This document shows positions 35,247 to 44,950 of a stretch of DNA of 64,000 nt, one piece after another (position 1 is the first letter of the stretch; every line of letters begins with the position of its first letter). The notes under the pieces were generated by a model. It was not told the origin of the DNA. It did no database searches and worked only from the letters and a program-made list of their open reading frames with translations. The translations under genes and the position numbers were made by a program. Source of the DNA: JACKAF01 sp041391485 (GTDB lineage Bacteria; Bdellovibrionota; FAC87; UBA2466; JACKAF01); contig JAWKNY010000005.1 in assembly GCA_041391485.1 (NCBI GenBank), positions 1-64,000 of the forward strand, in the 5' to 3' direction.

Positions 35247-35277
35247 CGCCCTGCGCGAAATTGGATGGAGATTCTTG

Positions 35278-35310
35278 AAAAAGGAAGCGGGAAACCGTTT
35301 CCTTTTTTTT
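35278..35310 (+). terminator. Intrinsic terminator
   Basis: AAAAAGGAAGCGG-GAAA-CCGTTTCCTTTTT: a 13-bp stem with one G-T wobble, a stable GAAA tetraloop and a run of eight T. Ends the TIGR02147 transcript and isolates the glycan locus that follows. Confidence 0.9.
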
Positions 35311-35346
35311 CTTTCCTGCCGATAAGTCTATTAGGAATCCCCAGAC

Positions 35347-36231
35347 ATGGACGGTCTAAGCATCCTCATTCCGGTTTACAACGAAGCCCCTAAAATTAGG
35401 AGTGTTTTCCAACGTTTATTTCAGTCCTCCTGCACGGTTGAACGTGAGTGGATTGTCATTGATGATTGTTCAACCGATGGCACGTCCGAAATTCTAGAGG
35501 ATCTTCGGCGGCAGTATGGCTTTGTGCTTATCCGTCACGAGCGCAACCGGGGCAAGGGGGCGGCGATCGTCACCGGCCTTAAGACAGCGACTCGCAATCT
35601 TGTCATGATCCAGGATGCCGACTTCGAATACGATCCGCGCGACATTCCTAAATTGATAGCTCCGATGATCCGAGGTGAGGCCGATGTGGTATACGGATCC
35701 CGCTTCAAGAACAGTGCCCAGGTACACCGCACCTATCACTACTTTGTAAACAAAAGCCTTACTTTACTGAGCAACCTCTTATCAGGATTGTATCTGACGG
35801 ATATGGAAACCTGCTACAAAGTTTTCCGCCGCGATCTGATCAACGAGATGCGCCTGCGTTCAAGACGATTTGGCATAGAAGTGGAGCTGACTGCGTACGT
35901 TGCGAAGGTGAGAGCTCGAGTTTACGAAATTCCTATCAGCTACTATCCTCGAACCCACTTGGGGGGGAAGAAGATATCTTGGAAAGATGGAGTGGCAGCT
36001 TTGTGGCACCTGATTTACTTTAACTTGTTTGTTTCGGTAGAAGAGGCCTTCGTGAAAGTGCCCGAAGATTACCAAAAACGAGAAGTGAACCTGCCGGATG
36101 TGGATCCTCCTCGCGAGCCGCTAGCTAGCCTGCCTCGGCCCCGGTCTACCAATTCTAACCTTGAAGCACCTCTCCGAATTCTGCGTACGACAAAGAAGAT
36201 TGCCCACCAAATCATCGGCACAAAAGCTTGA
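35347..36231 (+). CDS. Family 2 glycosyltransferase (polyprenyl-phosphate sugar type)
   Basis: 294 residues. GT-A fold: LSILIPVYNEAPKI, VIDDCSTDGT, nucleotide-sugar DxD in IQDADFEYDP, then METCYKVFRRD and the C-terminal ELTAYVAKVRARVYEIPISYYPR typical of DPM1/ArnC-like transferases that load sugars on polyprenyl phosphate. No C-terminal TM helix, so peripheral at the membrane. First gene after a terminator and the only plus-strand gene in the first half of the glycan locus. Confidence 0.88.
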   Translation: MDGLSILIPVYNEAPKIRSVFQRLFQSSCTVEREWIVIDDCSTDGTSEILEDLRRQYGFVLIRHERNRGKGAAIVTGLKTATRNLVMIQDADFEYDPRDIPKLIAPMIRGEADVVYGSRFKNSAQVHRTYHYFVNKSLTLLSNLLSGLYLTDMETCYKVFRRDLINEMRLRSRRFGIEVELTAYVAKVRARVYEIPISYYPRTHLGGKKISWKDGVAALWHLIYFNLFVSVEEAFVKVPEDYQKREVNLPDVDPPREPLASLPRPRSTNSNLEAPLRILRTTKKIAHQIIGTKA

Positions 36232-36264
36232 TCTTTGTTTGCCTCAATGTGACTCAATATTCGC

Positions 36265-36890
36265 TTAGAAACCGACATCGGTGAAGCGGTCAATAAGCCT
36301 TTCGAAAAGATGCGCGGTCATGGGAGTGTTGACAGTTCCGATAACCAGTTCCAATACACTCACCTGTTTTGGGAAGTTGTAATTCCGCCACCCTGACACA
36401 AAATGGGAAAGAGCTGACTTTGAGTAGATCAAGTTCCGAGATTTTCCACGAATACCAGCGATAGACCCGAAAAATATGCTGTCCCTTGGCGGTAGCCACC
36501 GAATCATTGAGTACGGTAGCGGCGCGTATGGGGCCGAGCGCATTTACTGCGAAGACACTCTCTAGCTCCGCTTTCTCAGGTTCTTCCTCCGTGGGAAGCA
36601 CACCGGTGGCGTATATCACGCGATCAATTTTTGAGTGGTTTTGCCTCAAACGCTTTGCGACGTCTTCCACCGAGACCAAATCCGTGAAATCAACGGTTTC
36701 CAGTGCTGGCGATGGAGGCTCCCAGTCCGGCCAGGGTGCTGCCCAGCGCATTAAGCTTCTCGGTACTCCTCCCGACAAGCACGAAAGCCGGTTGGCGAGG
36801 CGCCATCATTTTTAGCAGCTCCGTGCAGATTGCCGATGTCGCACCAAAAACAACGATTACTTCACTCTTTGAAATCGGGCGTTTAGCCAT
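36265..36890 (-). pseudogene. SDR oxidoreductase, DprE2-like (two frameshifts)
   Basis: Frame one from ATG 36890 gives the NAD-binding start VIVVFGATSAICTELLKMM; an extra base near 36707 in GG moves it to ETVDFTDLVSVEDV and YATGVLPTEEEPEKAEL; an extra base near 36476-36480 moves it to IFFGSIAGIRG followed by the catalytic IYSKSALSHFVSG (YxxxK) and the C-terminus. Corrected length about 208 residues. The atypical SDR plus an adjacent DprE1-like oxidase suggest a two-step 2'-epimerisation, as for decaprenyl-phosphoryl ribose to arabinose in actinobacteria. Sequencing error is likely. Confidence 0.7.
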
Positions 36891-38226
36891 TAGTCGCTCG
36901 TCGCCATAAGGAGGAGGAAATAGCAGGGTCCTTGAATCTCACAAAATCAGAAATCGGATAGGATCTTTCAAAATCTTGCCTTGCCATGACAGAATCTTTC
37001 GCAAGATAGAGTCGACCACCGGCCTCTAGCGTCAGCTGGTTTAGTCGGTCGATCAACTTCGTTGTGCTTTTGCCTCGATTCAGAAAGTCCAATGCAAAAG
37101 AGAATCCTGGCATCGGGAAAGAAAGCATTCCGACTGCTGATGTTCGCCAAAGTTTCAGAATGGCGAGGAAGCAGACCTCGTTCGATTGGATGCTTTCGAA
37201 GATAGTTTTTAGTTGTTCCTTGGCCGATCGAGGGTACCGACAAATTGGCATTGCCGAAATCCGCGCGGTCCCGTCAGTTTATTCCAGAATGGAATCTTGT
37301 CGAGCGTATAAATGTAAGAAGCGTAGCTGGTCTCACAAACTTGTTCTGAAGCAGTCATCCAGAAGGCAGTGTTTAGACATTGACGTGAATCGGTTGGCTA
37401 GTGGAAGGGCGGGCATCCTTACCTGAGGCTCTTCGGAAGACGAGTAGGCTCGCGCTGTCTCAAGGGGTACCTTGTTTGCGATTTGTGCGACGCTCTTCAT
37501 TGTTCAATGCTTGGTTCTTAGATCGAACCAAACCGCAATGTACTCCCACCTATCCTGAAGTTCATCGCATAGTTCCAAAGCTTTGTAGAGACCCCTGAAG
37601 CGCAGGGAGCTGACGTTCAGGAGTCCGGAGTGGGGTACGAGCTGAACGCGTATGCGCAGGATAAAGCCTGTTAATCCGATGCCGCCTATTGTGGCACGAA
37701 AGAGATCTGGATTCTGTATGGGCGAGCAAACTCGAGAGTCTCCGTTTGACTGAAGCAGTTGAAGTTCCTCAACGTAGTGACCAAAGTTACCCACGGCATG
37801 CTGATTCCGCCCGTGTATATCATTTGCCACGGCCCCTCCCAGGGTCACGTACTGGGTCGCGGGGCTGGTGGGTAGGGCCCAGCCATGCTGCAAAGTTGTG
37901 GATAGAACGTCCCGCCAAGTTGCGCCGGGTTCACATTCCAGTACGCCGGTACGTGGATCGAAACTTAGTATCCGATTGAGCTTGCGCGAACTTATCAAAC
38001 CGCCATCCGGATTTAGACCGCAGTCGCTATACGACTTAAATCGACCTACCGGTAGCGTGCTGCCAAGAGACGTTGTCATTGCCTGCTTGATCGCGAATTC
38101 GTCTGATGGCGTGCAGAGCCAGTGCTGTTGTTTGGAAAAGCGTGTCCAAGATTGAATATCTGCAATACGTTGGTAGTCAGCAGCTTCGGCGGTTACTGTC
38201 AAAGGGTGTGCAGCGTGACTCGTCAT
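36883..38226 (-). pseudogene. FAD-linked oxidase, DprE1-like (four indels)
   Basis: From ATG 38226 the FAD-binding_4 domain is intact to about 37510 (LPVGRFKSYSDCGLN, PGATWRDVLSTTLQHGWALP, LGGAVANDIHGRNQHAVG with the FAD loop). Then single-base changes near 37510, 37465, 37345 and 37235 move the frame; following them yields FWNKLTGPRGFRQCQFV, KEQLKTIFESI and LSFPMPGFSFALDF then GGRLYLAKDS, all D-arabinono-1,4-lactone oxidase/DprE1-type C-terminal motifs. Net frame change is zero. About 447 residues when corrected. ATGA-type overlap with the upstream FAD oxidoreductase gene. Confidence 0.72.
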
Positions 38227-39635
38227 TAGGCCTTGATTCTGAGTTTGTCTTCCTTCTTGAGTATACAGGAGTTTACCAGATTCGGGTCAAAGTAGGTTAG
38301 CTCGGAAGCCCCTGTTATCAGGCGTTCGGCCCATTCGACGCCTTGCATGAAGCTGTGATCCTGATTGGATACCTCGTATTTCCAACCGCCAAAGCGCCCT
38401 CTGCTAAAAATATTTCGTTTTTCGAAGAACGGATGAAGACCCTGCAGCAGTTCGTTTCGATCCAAGGTCGGAACGGGATAACCGTGGTGCGCTCGCATGT
38501 GCCATGAGCTTAGAATAGAGGCGTCCGGCGCAATGATTCCTGTGTTTTTTAGCCCTTGAATACATTCTTGTATGACAGTATCTCGATTCACAGGTTTCCA
38601 CTTGGATTCCGCAACTTCCAGCATCACAGACCAGTTGGCGAGTGGATTGGGGACGTTGAACTTTGAGTAGTTCGAGAAGACCGTAAGTCGATAGAATGGG
38701 CAGTCACTTCCAGGAAAGTACAGCCAGCATTGATCTTTCCACTTATCTGGACATCGGCCGTCCAGTCCGATTCCGATTACGTGGGTGCTTGTATGAGTGA
38801 GCTGGGACGCCTTGCTTTTGAGTTCTTGCGGGCACTCTGAGCTCATCTGCGCCAGTAGATCGATTGGCATTGTATTCAGGCAATATTCAAAAACTACTTT
38901 ATCTTTGTTTGCAAAATGGGCCGTGCGAGTATTGGTGTCAAGATGAACTACTTTGTGATTCAACTTGATGAAACTTTCTCCCACAAGTTCTGCTACCCGT
39001 TTCCAAATCGCTCCGGTCCCACCCTTTTTTGGAAATTCAAAGTAGCTGTTTGGACCCCAGGTATCATTGTCTTGGGAGAGGATCAAAGCCTTGAGGCAAC
39101 TTTCCAGATCTACCGAGGCCACGCGTTCCCCGACCCACTCTCGTGACATCTGCTCCAATGGGGTTGCCCACACTTTGAAGTTGTACGGCTGCATGAAGAT
39201 TTCTTGAATTCCCGAACCAAAACTCGCCTTAATCCAATCAGCGAAGTTGTGAATGGGGATGGAGCTATCTTTCTTTAGAAGCCCCTGAACGCACTTCCAT
39301 TGCAGGTCAGGGGGCAGATAGCGGAGGTTGTTCTGAAACGGATAAGGAACTAGATTCTCTCCCACAACCACGCCGCTAATGCGCCGGTAGCGGTTCCATT
39401 GTGGCTCCGAAAGTGCCTCACGCATGACTCGGTCAAAATAGGCGTAGTGCGAAAACTGAACATGGCCCCCGATATCCCAGGTGAAGCCCTTCTTGTCTAC
39501 AAAGCTTCTAGAAAGTCCTCCCGCTGTGTCGGAGGCGTCCACCACAACAAAGTCAGTAATCCCGAGTTCGCGCAAACGGTAAGCAGCGCCAAGACCGGTT
39601 GGTCCTGCACCTATAATGAGATACTTTGTTTCCAA
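38226..39635 (-). CDS. NAD(P)/FAD-binding oxidoreductase (UGM/protoporphyrinogen-oxidase-like)
   Basis: 469 residues, intact. N-terminal dinucleotide fold LIIGAGPTGLGAAYRL, then VVDASDTAGGLSRSF and WDIGGHVQFSHY, which resembles flavin amine oxidases and UDP-galactopyranose mutase-like proteins of surface-glycan loci. The C-terminal segment GRFGGWKYEVSNQDHSFMQG is the second FAD-contact region. Overlaps the upstream GT2 gene by 25 bp and the DprE1-like gene by one base. Substrate unknown; sugar modification is inferred from context. Confidence 0.8.
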   Translation of the reverse strand: METKYLIIGAGPTGLGAAYRLRELGITDFVVVDASDTAGGLSRSFVDKKGFTWDIGGHVQFSHYAYFDRVMREALSEPQWNRYRRISGVVVGENLVPYPFQNNLRYLPPDLQWKCVQGLLKKDSSIPIHNFADWIKASFGSGIQEIFMQPYNFKVWATPLEQMSREWVGERVASVDLESCLKALILSQDNDTWGPNSYFEFPKKGGTGAIWKRVAELVGESFIKLNHKVVHLDTNTRTAHFANKDKVVFEYCLNTMPIDLLAQMSSECPQELKSKASQLTHTSTHVIGIGLDGRCPDKWKDQCWLYFPGSDCPFYRLTVFSNYSKFNVPNPLANWSVMLEVAESKWKPVNRDTVIQECIQGLKNTGIIAPDASILSSWHMRAHHGYPVPTLDRNELLQGLHPFFEKRNIFSRGRFGGWKYEVSNQDHSFMQGVEWAERLITGASELTYFDPNLVNSCILKKEDKLRIKA

Positions 39636-40390
39636 TGGCTTTCTCTTTCTTGGGATCTTCGCTCGAGGCTCTCGATCATTGCACTCCGGTTTGTGCGCAG
39701 GATCTTTCGCAATTTCCAGGTTTCAGCGGCGGACTGAATACAAATTCGTACGAGGCGCAACGGAGTCAACGTTCGGCTTCCGGGGCGCAGCCAGCTTCTC
39801 TGGAGTTCGACTTGGTTGACACGCATGCCGAGCGACTTGAATAGAATGGTCAAGTGGATGTTCGGGACGAGCATCTTGTCGGGCAAAAACTCAAGGATGG
39901 TGTCGAGAACATTCCCTCTAAACAAGCGGAACGGGCAGTTCGAGTCCCGTACGTGAGTTCTAAAAAGAGTTAAGTTTAGGAGCACGACTAATTTGGTGAG
40001 GACGGTTCTCACAAGAGATGCTCGAACGAAGTGCCGCACTCCCACAACCAGGTCGCTCTTTTCGCGTTGGTTCCACAACGCTTCAAATCCTTCCGCGCTG
40101 ACTTCGCCGTCTCCGTCCACCTGAAAGATAAACTCGGACTCGTTTTTGGCGGCGTATCTGTATCCTGCAAGCACAGCGGATCCGTGGCCTCCGTTTGGCT
40201 TGTCGACAACATGGACTTGGGGAAACTTTGCGGACAGCTTCTTCAGCTGCTGGAGCGTATCGTCCTTAGAACCGTCGTTCACAGCGACAATGGCTCCCCC
40301 ATACTTGGCTGAAATGCCGATCCATTCGTCGAGCACGGACGCTACGTTACTGGATTCATTGTAGAAAGGTATGACAATTGCGAGTTTCAA
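39611..40390 (-). CDS. Family 2 glycosyltransferase
   Basis: 259 residues. AIVIPFYNESSNVASVL, VAVNDGSKDDT and the DxD in QVDGDGEVSAEGF define GT-A; DSNCPFRLFRG and LVPNIHLTILFKSLGMRV resemble polyprenyl-phosphate mannosyl/glucosyl transferases. A Phe/Leu-rich stretch (FVRASLVRTVLTKLVVLLNL) may associate with the membrane. Overlaps the FAD oxidoreductase by 25 bp and is 112 bp from the methyltransferase, with no clear regulatory signal in between. Confidence 0.85.
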   Translation of the reverse strand: MKLAIVIPFYNESSNVASVLDEWIGISAKYGGAIVAVNDGSKDDTLQQLKKLSAKFPQVHVVDKPNGGHGSAVLAGYRYAAKNESEFIFQVDGDGEVSAEGFEALWNQREKSDLVVGVRHFVRASLVRTVLTKLVVLLNLTLFRTHVRDSNCPFRLFRGNVLDTILEFLPDKMLVPNIHLTILFKSLGMRVNQVELQRSWLRPGSRTLTPLRLVRICIQSAAETWKLRKILRTNRSAMIESLERRSQERESHWKQSISL

Positions 40391-40502
40391 AACGTGCCTC
40401 CACCTAGGGCAGCGATAACGCGCCGCGCCTAGCCGCTCTGGAGGATCTTCGGTTTTTTCTCTTATTTGCTTTAGTCGCGCGTATCTGGCTTGCGGGCGGC
40501 GG

Positions 40503-41282
40503 CTAGTCGGCCTTTTTTACCGTAACAAGTACTGAGGTACCTAGAGGCGGGGAAGGCCACAATTTGATTTCCCAGTGCAGAAGATAGCCAAGAAGGTTGT
40601 TCATAAACTGGTTGGGGGGCCGCAGGCCGACGCGGGTGGCTTTTTCCTTGGGCATCCGCGCTACCACAATTTTTCGGGCGATCCCCAGCGGCACCAAGCT
40701 GAAGCCCCAGTAGCGAAGATCAGCGATTTTCACGTCCAATTCGGAAAACTCCCGTGCTAGCGATTTCTTGGTATAGCGGCGAAGGTGCCCTACGACATGG
40801 TCGAATCTAGAAAAAAGGACTGGCAATGCCGGAACATTTACAGTGAGGTACGCTCCGGGTTTAACATGAAAAAGTGCCGCATCAAGAAAACCTCTTGTGT
40901 CAGGAATGTGTTCCAAAACATCCAGAAGAAAAACATGGTCAAACTTTCCCTTCTTACTGGGGTCCCGGGTGAGTATGTCGTAAGACTCCAGCTTGCTTTG
41001 CTCAGGGATTGGGTTTGCGAGCGCGGTCTGATTGAGATCCACTCCAGTAATCCGCCAGTTGGTAAAAACTTCTAGCTGGCGAATAAACCCCCCACGACCG
41101 CAACCGACGTCAAGTACTTCTGCCTTGGTGGCCGTTGATACCCCTGTTTTTCGGAGCTGTCGAAGTATGGATTCAGCGCGCGCCTGCATCCAAAAGTTCT
41201 CGGGTACCAAAATCTCGTAGCAACCCGTATTGAATTCTTCCCAAGAGGCTGTTGAAGGGTCGACCTTAGGTTTCGTATTCAT
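40503..41282 (-). CDS. SAM-dependent methyltransferase (class I)
   Basis: 259 residues from ATG 41282, which overlaps the upstream stop as ATGA; a longer in-frame ORF extends into that gene without similarity. SAM motif I VLDVGCGRGGFIRQL, motif II ITGVDLNQTALANPIP, motif post-I DHVFLLDVLEHIPDTRGF, and C-terminal HVVGHLRRYTKKSL typical of class I methyltransferases in glycan loci (UbiG/Methyltransf_11-like). Probably methylates a lipid-linked sugar or a polyprenol, an inference. Confidence 0.85.
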   Translation of the reverse strand: MNTKPKVDPSTASWEEFNTGCYEILVPENFWMQARAESILRQLRKTGVSTATKAEVLDVGCGRGGFIRQLEVFTNWRITGVDLNQTALANPIPEQSKLESYDILTRDPSKKGKFDHVFLLDVLEHIPDTRGFLDAALFHVKPGAYLTVNVPALPVLFSRFDHVVGHLRRYTKKSLAREFSELDVKIADLRYWGFSLVPLGIARKIVVARMPKEKATRVGLRPPNQFMNNLLGYLLHWEIKLWPSPPLGTSVLVTVKKAD

Positions 41283-42832
41283 TTGGAGTGAGCCTTTCGG
41301 TATTGTTGCATGTTGATAGTGCAGGGTACAGAGTCTGCAGCCGATTTTTGACAAAACCAACCCCAGTTCTCAGTGGAAACGTCCCATTTTAAGTTTGACT
41401 GGCGTAAGTAGCGCTCTGCTAGGGTGTCGTACTCGATGCCTATGGGCTCATCGCGTTTTGAGAAGTCCTTGTAGTAGCATACACATCGCGTTCGTTCAGG
41501 GATAAAGTTGTAAAGTTGGTTGTCCGGTATCTGTCCGTAGATTGAGTACGTCTCTCGCTCTTTCAACCCGGGCTCAAAGTGATAAAGTTTGCTTTCAGAC
41601 AAAAGATGAATCAACGGGCTGTTTGGAAAGTAGTATTCCCCCGGGTGCCTACGAATATATTGTGAAGCGCTTTCTATTGCTGAGAAGCGTGTTCTTGTGT
41701 CATCTTCCCACCCGCTTGGTTTCGTCCACAGGAGGAAGCCTGGAGAGAGCAAGACAAAAGCCCCAAGTCTCAAGATCAACTGCTTGTTTTCAAGCGCTCT
41801 CCAAGTTGCCAAGCGCTCGGGGAGCAGCAATAGAATCCCTACTAGCGACAGAACATACGTGGAAGATAGGTTGTTGACGTCGCCATACACCTTGCAGGTC
41901 GAATAGATGTTAAGTGGCAAACTGGCGATGCTGCAAAAAAGACATAGCATGGCAATCTGATTCAGGGTCTGGGTACGCTTCGCGAACCCACGCGATAGGA
42001 TTGCCAGGAAACTCACCAATACACATGCAAGGAGAATGAACGCCATGGTCGGGCGCCATTCGACTTGGCGAAAGGGGTGCTTCCCGGGAATCAGGACCAG
42101 GTTGGCAAGGAGGGGCTCAAACCCGTAAATAGCGATGAACAGGACCCCCAGAAGTGCGCTAGAGAAAACCAAAGCGCGGGCATACCTCACAGTGGTTTTC
42201 CACCCGCTAGAGTACTGTACCCACCAAAGCACTCCCAAAGGAAGCCAGACAAAGGTTTGTTTGGCGAGGGGCGCGCACACGGCGCATAGTGACGAAAACA
42301 ACAGTAGGCCGGGTTTGTTTTTGAAGGTCGCGAACCCGATGGCCAGAAGCATGAACAATGTAGCCGGTGCATCGGCGTGAATGGAGAAGAATGAGTAGCG
42401 AAGTGGTCTAAGAGCGATTGAACCGACCAAACAAATTGCGAAGCAAACGATGGCATCAGCTTTTCTCTCCCGAAAGGATAGGTACAATAGATAGCCGAGA
42501 GGGAGGAAACAGAGGCAGGCAGCGATGAGTGTACCCGCTAGAAAAATGTCATAAGGCTTCTGAAACAAGACCAGCGGAAAAAAACTGAGAAAAGACAGCG
42601 GGGCGTACAGTTGGGTGACGACGGGCCCTTGATTCAAGTTGTAGTACCAAGGAAGAGCGTAGTTCAAAACCATGGTGGCGGTCGATCGGACGAGACTCCA
42701 GTCGCGAACCTCAGCGAGTATAGCCTTCCAGTTGAGGGCAAGGACGCAAACGGCTAACAAAAGGGATAGCGCTGCCAGAATCGTATGGAGTCGAGTGTAG
42801 CGGGGCATTTGGTCTTGAAAGCTATTATTCAT
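41279..42832 (-). CDS. Polytopic membrane protein (GT-C-like)
   Basis: 517 residues from ATG 42832. About 11 TM helices (LHTILAALSLLLAVCVLALN; FLAGTLIAACLCFLPLGYLL; ALVFSSALLGVLFIAIYG; others) and a C-terminal soluble portion rich in aromatics and Cys (TRCVCYYKDF, WGWFCQKSAADSVPC). The layout resembles GT-C glycosyltransferases, but no clear catalytic Asp/Glu pair is seen in the first loop. Divergent from the next membrane gene across a 147-bp gap. Coupled to the methyltransferase. Confidence 0.7.
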   Translation of the reverse strand: MNNSFQDQMPRYTRLHTILAALSLLLAVCVLALNWKAILAEVRDWSLVRSTATMVLNYALPWYYNLNQGPVVTQLYAPLSFLSFFPLVLFQKPYDIFLAGTLIAACLCFLPLGYLLYLSFRERKADAIVCFAICLVGSIALRPLRYSFFSIHADAPATLFMLLAIGFATFKNKPGLLLFSSLCAVCAPLAKQTFVWLPLGVLWWVQYSSGWKTTVRYARALVFSSALLGVLFIAIYGFEPLLANLVLIPGKHPFRQVEWRPTMAFILLACVLVSFLAILSRGFAKRTQTLNQIAMLCLFCSIASLPLNIYSTCKVYGDVNNLSSTYVLSLVGILLLLPERLATWRALENKQLILRLGAFVLLSPGFLLWTKPSGWEDDTRTRFSAIESASQYIRRHPGEYYFPNSPLIHLLSESKLYHFEPGLKERETYSIYGQIPDNQLYNFIPERTRCVCYYKDFSKRDEPIGIEYDTLAERYLRQSNLKWDVSTENWGWFCQKSAADSVPCTINMQQYRKAHSK

Positions 42833-42979
42833 AGTATTTGCCCATACTTTTCGGATACCTGACCCTCCGAGTTGAGGGGTTCGCCTAGCCCACCGCGTGG
42901 CGAGCCGGTGCAGTCGCTTGAGCGGGTGACGCGTTTTGTCGATAAGGGGTTGTCGCTCCCACGCAATGGATTGAGTCAC

Positions 42980-44221
42980 ATGAAATTGAACCCACCCGCA
43001 AAAGGACTTATTCCTGTTTTATTGATTGCGGTGGCCGTTTTGAGCCTCGCAAACTCCTGGGTAGGGTGGGAACGTGAGCCCACTTACGATGCTGAATTTT
43101 ATTTGAGTTTCGCAGAAAATCTCGCCAACGGAAACGGCTACATTAATTCCAATAGCTTCTGGCCGCAATCGCCGACCATGGATCGTCCGCCTGGTTGGCC
43201 GATCCTTCAGTCTTTCGGTCTTCGATTGCTTCCCAATGTGTCTCCCCCAATCGTGATGAGGATTTTGAGCCTCGTCTGCAGCTTGGTTGTAGTGCTCTTT
43301 GTATTCCTGATAACCTTGGACTTGAGCGGCCGCAGTTCCGTGGCTTTTTTGGCTTCAATGCTCTACTTGTTTAACCCACTCCCACTCTTTTTAGAGGTGA
43401 ATGGACTCTCTGAGATCCCGTTTCTGGCGCTCTGGTTGGTCGGTGTCCGTTTTTTTCTGAGAAATCCATTTTGTACTTTGTCGGGATTGGTTTTTGGTTG
43501 TGCGATGCTGGTTCGCCCCAGCTTCCTCTTTTTTGGAGTTTTTCTTTTTTGTTTTTGGTTCCTTAAGAAGAGGGACTTTCAACGCTCCCACCTATCCAGA
43601 GTAGCGATATTTTTTACTCTATTCTTTCTTCCGATCTTTGCCTGGACACTGCGAAACTTCAACGTAAGTGGACACTTTCCAGTGCTGAGCACCCTTTCCG
43701 GTGAAACGCTTTTTGGCGGAAACAATGTCCGCACAGCGACCGAGTTTCAGAATTTGGGAGCGTGGATATTTCCTAATGAGATAGAAGGGACAATATCCAA
43801 GAAAGAGCTTGCTTTACGAGGTACTGAAATCCAAATGAACAAGTACTACACCGAAAAAGCGGTCGAATTCCTTACGTCTCACCCCCTCTGGATACCACAC
43901 TTGGTCCTTGCAAAACTGGCGAAAGGGTTCGGTTCCTTTCCATTTGATGGTCGTTTGTCTGATGTGATCGTGGCACTACTCAAATTGGTCATCTATTCTG
44001 CGGCGATTATGGCCCTCAGATCAGGATCTTGGCCACTCAACTTGTTGGTTCAGATAAAATCCATGGCTTTGGCCTGCTTTGTCGTAGTCGTCGTATACTG
44101 GGGCAGTACGCGTTTTGTTCTCCCGCTTGACGTTCTGCTCCTTCCTCTTGCCGCACCCAAGTTAATGACTCTAATGGAATCTCTCAAACGGCGGTTCTGC
44201 CTCCGAAGCTCCCTGAGTTGA
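42980..44221 (+). CDS. ArnT/PMT-like GT-C glycosyltransferase
   Basis: 413 residues from ATG 42980, start of the first TM helix (GLIPVLLIAVAVLSLANSW). The first periplasmic loop has EPTYDAEFYLSFAENLANG then TMDRPPGWPILQSF, resembling the acidic catalytic motif and following loop of PMT_2/ArnT enzymes that use polyprenyl-phosphate sugars. About 9-10 TM helices, little C-terminal soluble domain. AT-richer and with more TTT/TTG codons than the flanks, which may reflect transfer of the glycan island. Confidence 0.75.
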   Translation: MKLNPPAKGLIPVLLIAVAVLSLANSWVGWEREPTYDAEFYLSFAENLANGNGYINSNSFWPQSPTMDRPPGWPILQSFGLRLLPNVSPPIVMRILSLVCSLVVVLFVFLITLDLSGRSSVAFLASMLYLFNPLPLFLEVNGLSEIPFLALWLVGVRFFLRNPFCTLSGLVFGCAMLVRPSFLFFGVFLFCFWFLKKRDFQRSHLSRVAIFFTLFFLPIFAWTLRNFNVSGHFPVLSTLSGETLFGGNNVRTATEFQNLGAWIFPNEIEGTISKKELALRGTEIQMNKYYTEKAVEFLTSHPLWIPHLVLAKLAKGFGSFPFDGRLSDVIVALLKLVIYSAAIMALRSGSWPLNLLVQIKSMALACFVVVVVYWGSTRFVLPLDVLLLPLAAPKLMTLMESLKRRFCLRSSLS

Positions 44222-44248
44222 TTTTCGACTTTCGCTTTACTGTACTGC

Positions 44249-44914
44249 TTATTTCTTCTTTCGCCGGTGCTTCTTGCGTTCGATCGCCTGACTCTTCTTT
44301 AGCTCCAGCAAAAAGCGGCGCAACTTGGAGGTCCGCCTGGGGTGCAGCTCAATCCCACGTTCCTGCAACCACGCCCGGAGCCAGATGTCGGCCTCTCTGG
44401 GACGCGTACTTTCCAGCTCGATTTCATAATAGTCTTTGGAGAACAGCTTATAGTGATCCACTTCGATCTTGAATTTCGGGTGAGGGGTGGCGGTGTAGCG
44501 AAGGTTGCTCAAGCACCCTAGCACCACCAACTTCTCCCAGTGGTTCTTTTTGATCTGCTGCCTTAGGATGACCGGTATCGGGTTGTTGAGGCGTAGCACC
44601 TTTTGCGGGTCGCGTAGCACGGCGCGGGCCGCCCCAAGCGGAAGCGGGTATTCCCACTCTTTTCGAACTTTTAGAGCACGCGGCCCGGCTTTCCCTGCTG
44701 GGGTGAAGGACTGCTTTAGCGTTAAAGTGGCGTGCCGTCGGTTAGTGATACGAACACGTAGACCAATTTTCTTGGATCGCAGGCGGAGTCGGGGGTTGTC
44801 TAGATAGTAGTTGTCCTGTTGCTCACGGCTCTTGATGTGAGAACGCAGACTCCGCAGAATTTTTTTGTACTCCGACTCGGTCAGTCCGTACTTAAGTTCT
44901 TTTTCTAGCGCCAC
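44249..44914 (-). CDS. CYTH domain protein
   Basis: 221 residues. Starts with the CYTH signature EKELKYGL (ExExK), then NYYLDNPRLRLRSK, GLRVRITNRRHATLTLKQ with the basic tunnel residues, EIELES and an acidic/basic C-terminus (KKHRRKKK). CYTH enzymes act on triphosphates (thiamine triphosphate, polyphosphate, class IV adenylyl cyclases). Which reaction applies here is unclear. 36 bp before the next minus-strand gene's end. Confidence 0.8.
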   Translation of the reverse strand: MALEKELKYGLTESEYKKILRSLRSHIKSREQQDNYYLDNPRLRLRSKKIGLRVRITNRRHATLTLKQSFTPAGKAGPRALKVRKEWEYPLPLGAARAVLRDPQKVLRLNNPIPVILRQQIKKNHWEKLVVLGCLSNLRYTATPHPKFKIEVDHYKLFSKDYYEIELESTRPREADIWLRAWLQERGIELHPRRTSKLRRFLLELKKSQAIERKKHRRKKK

Positions 44915-44950
44915 GGACCAAAGATTAACACGGCCGAAGCGGGACGGGAA

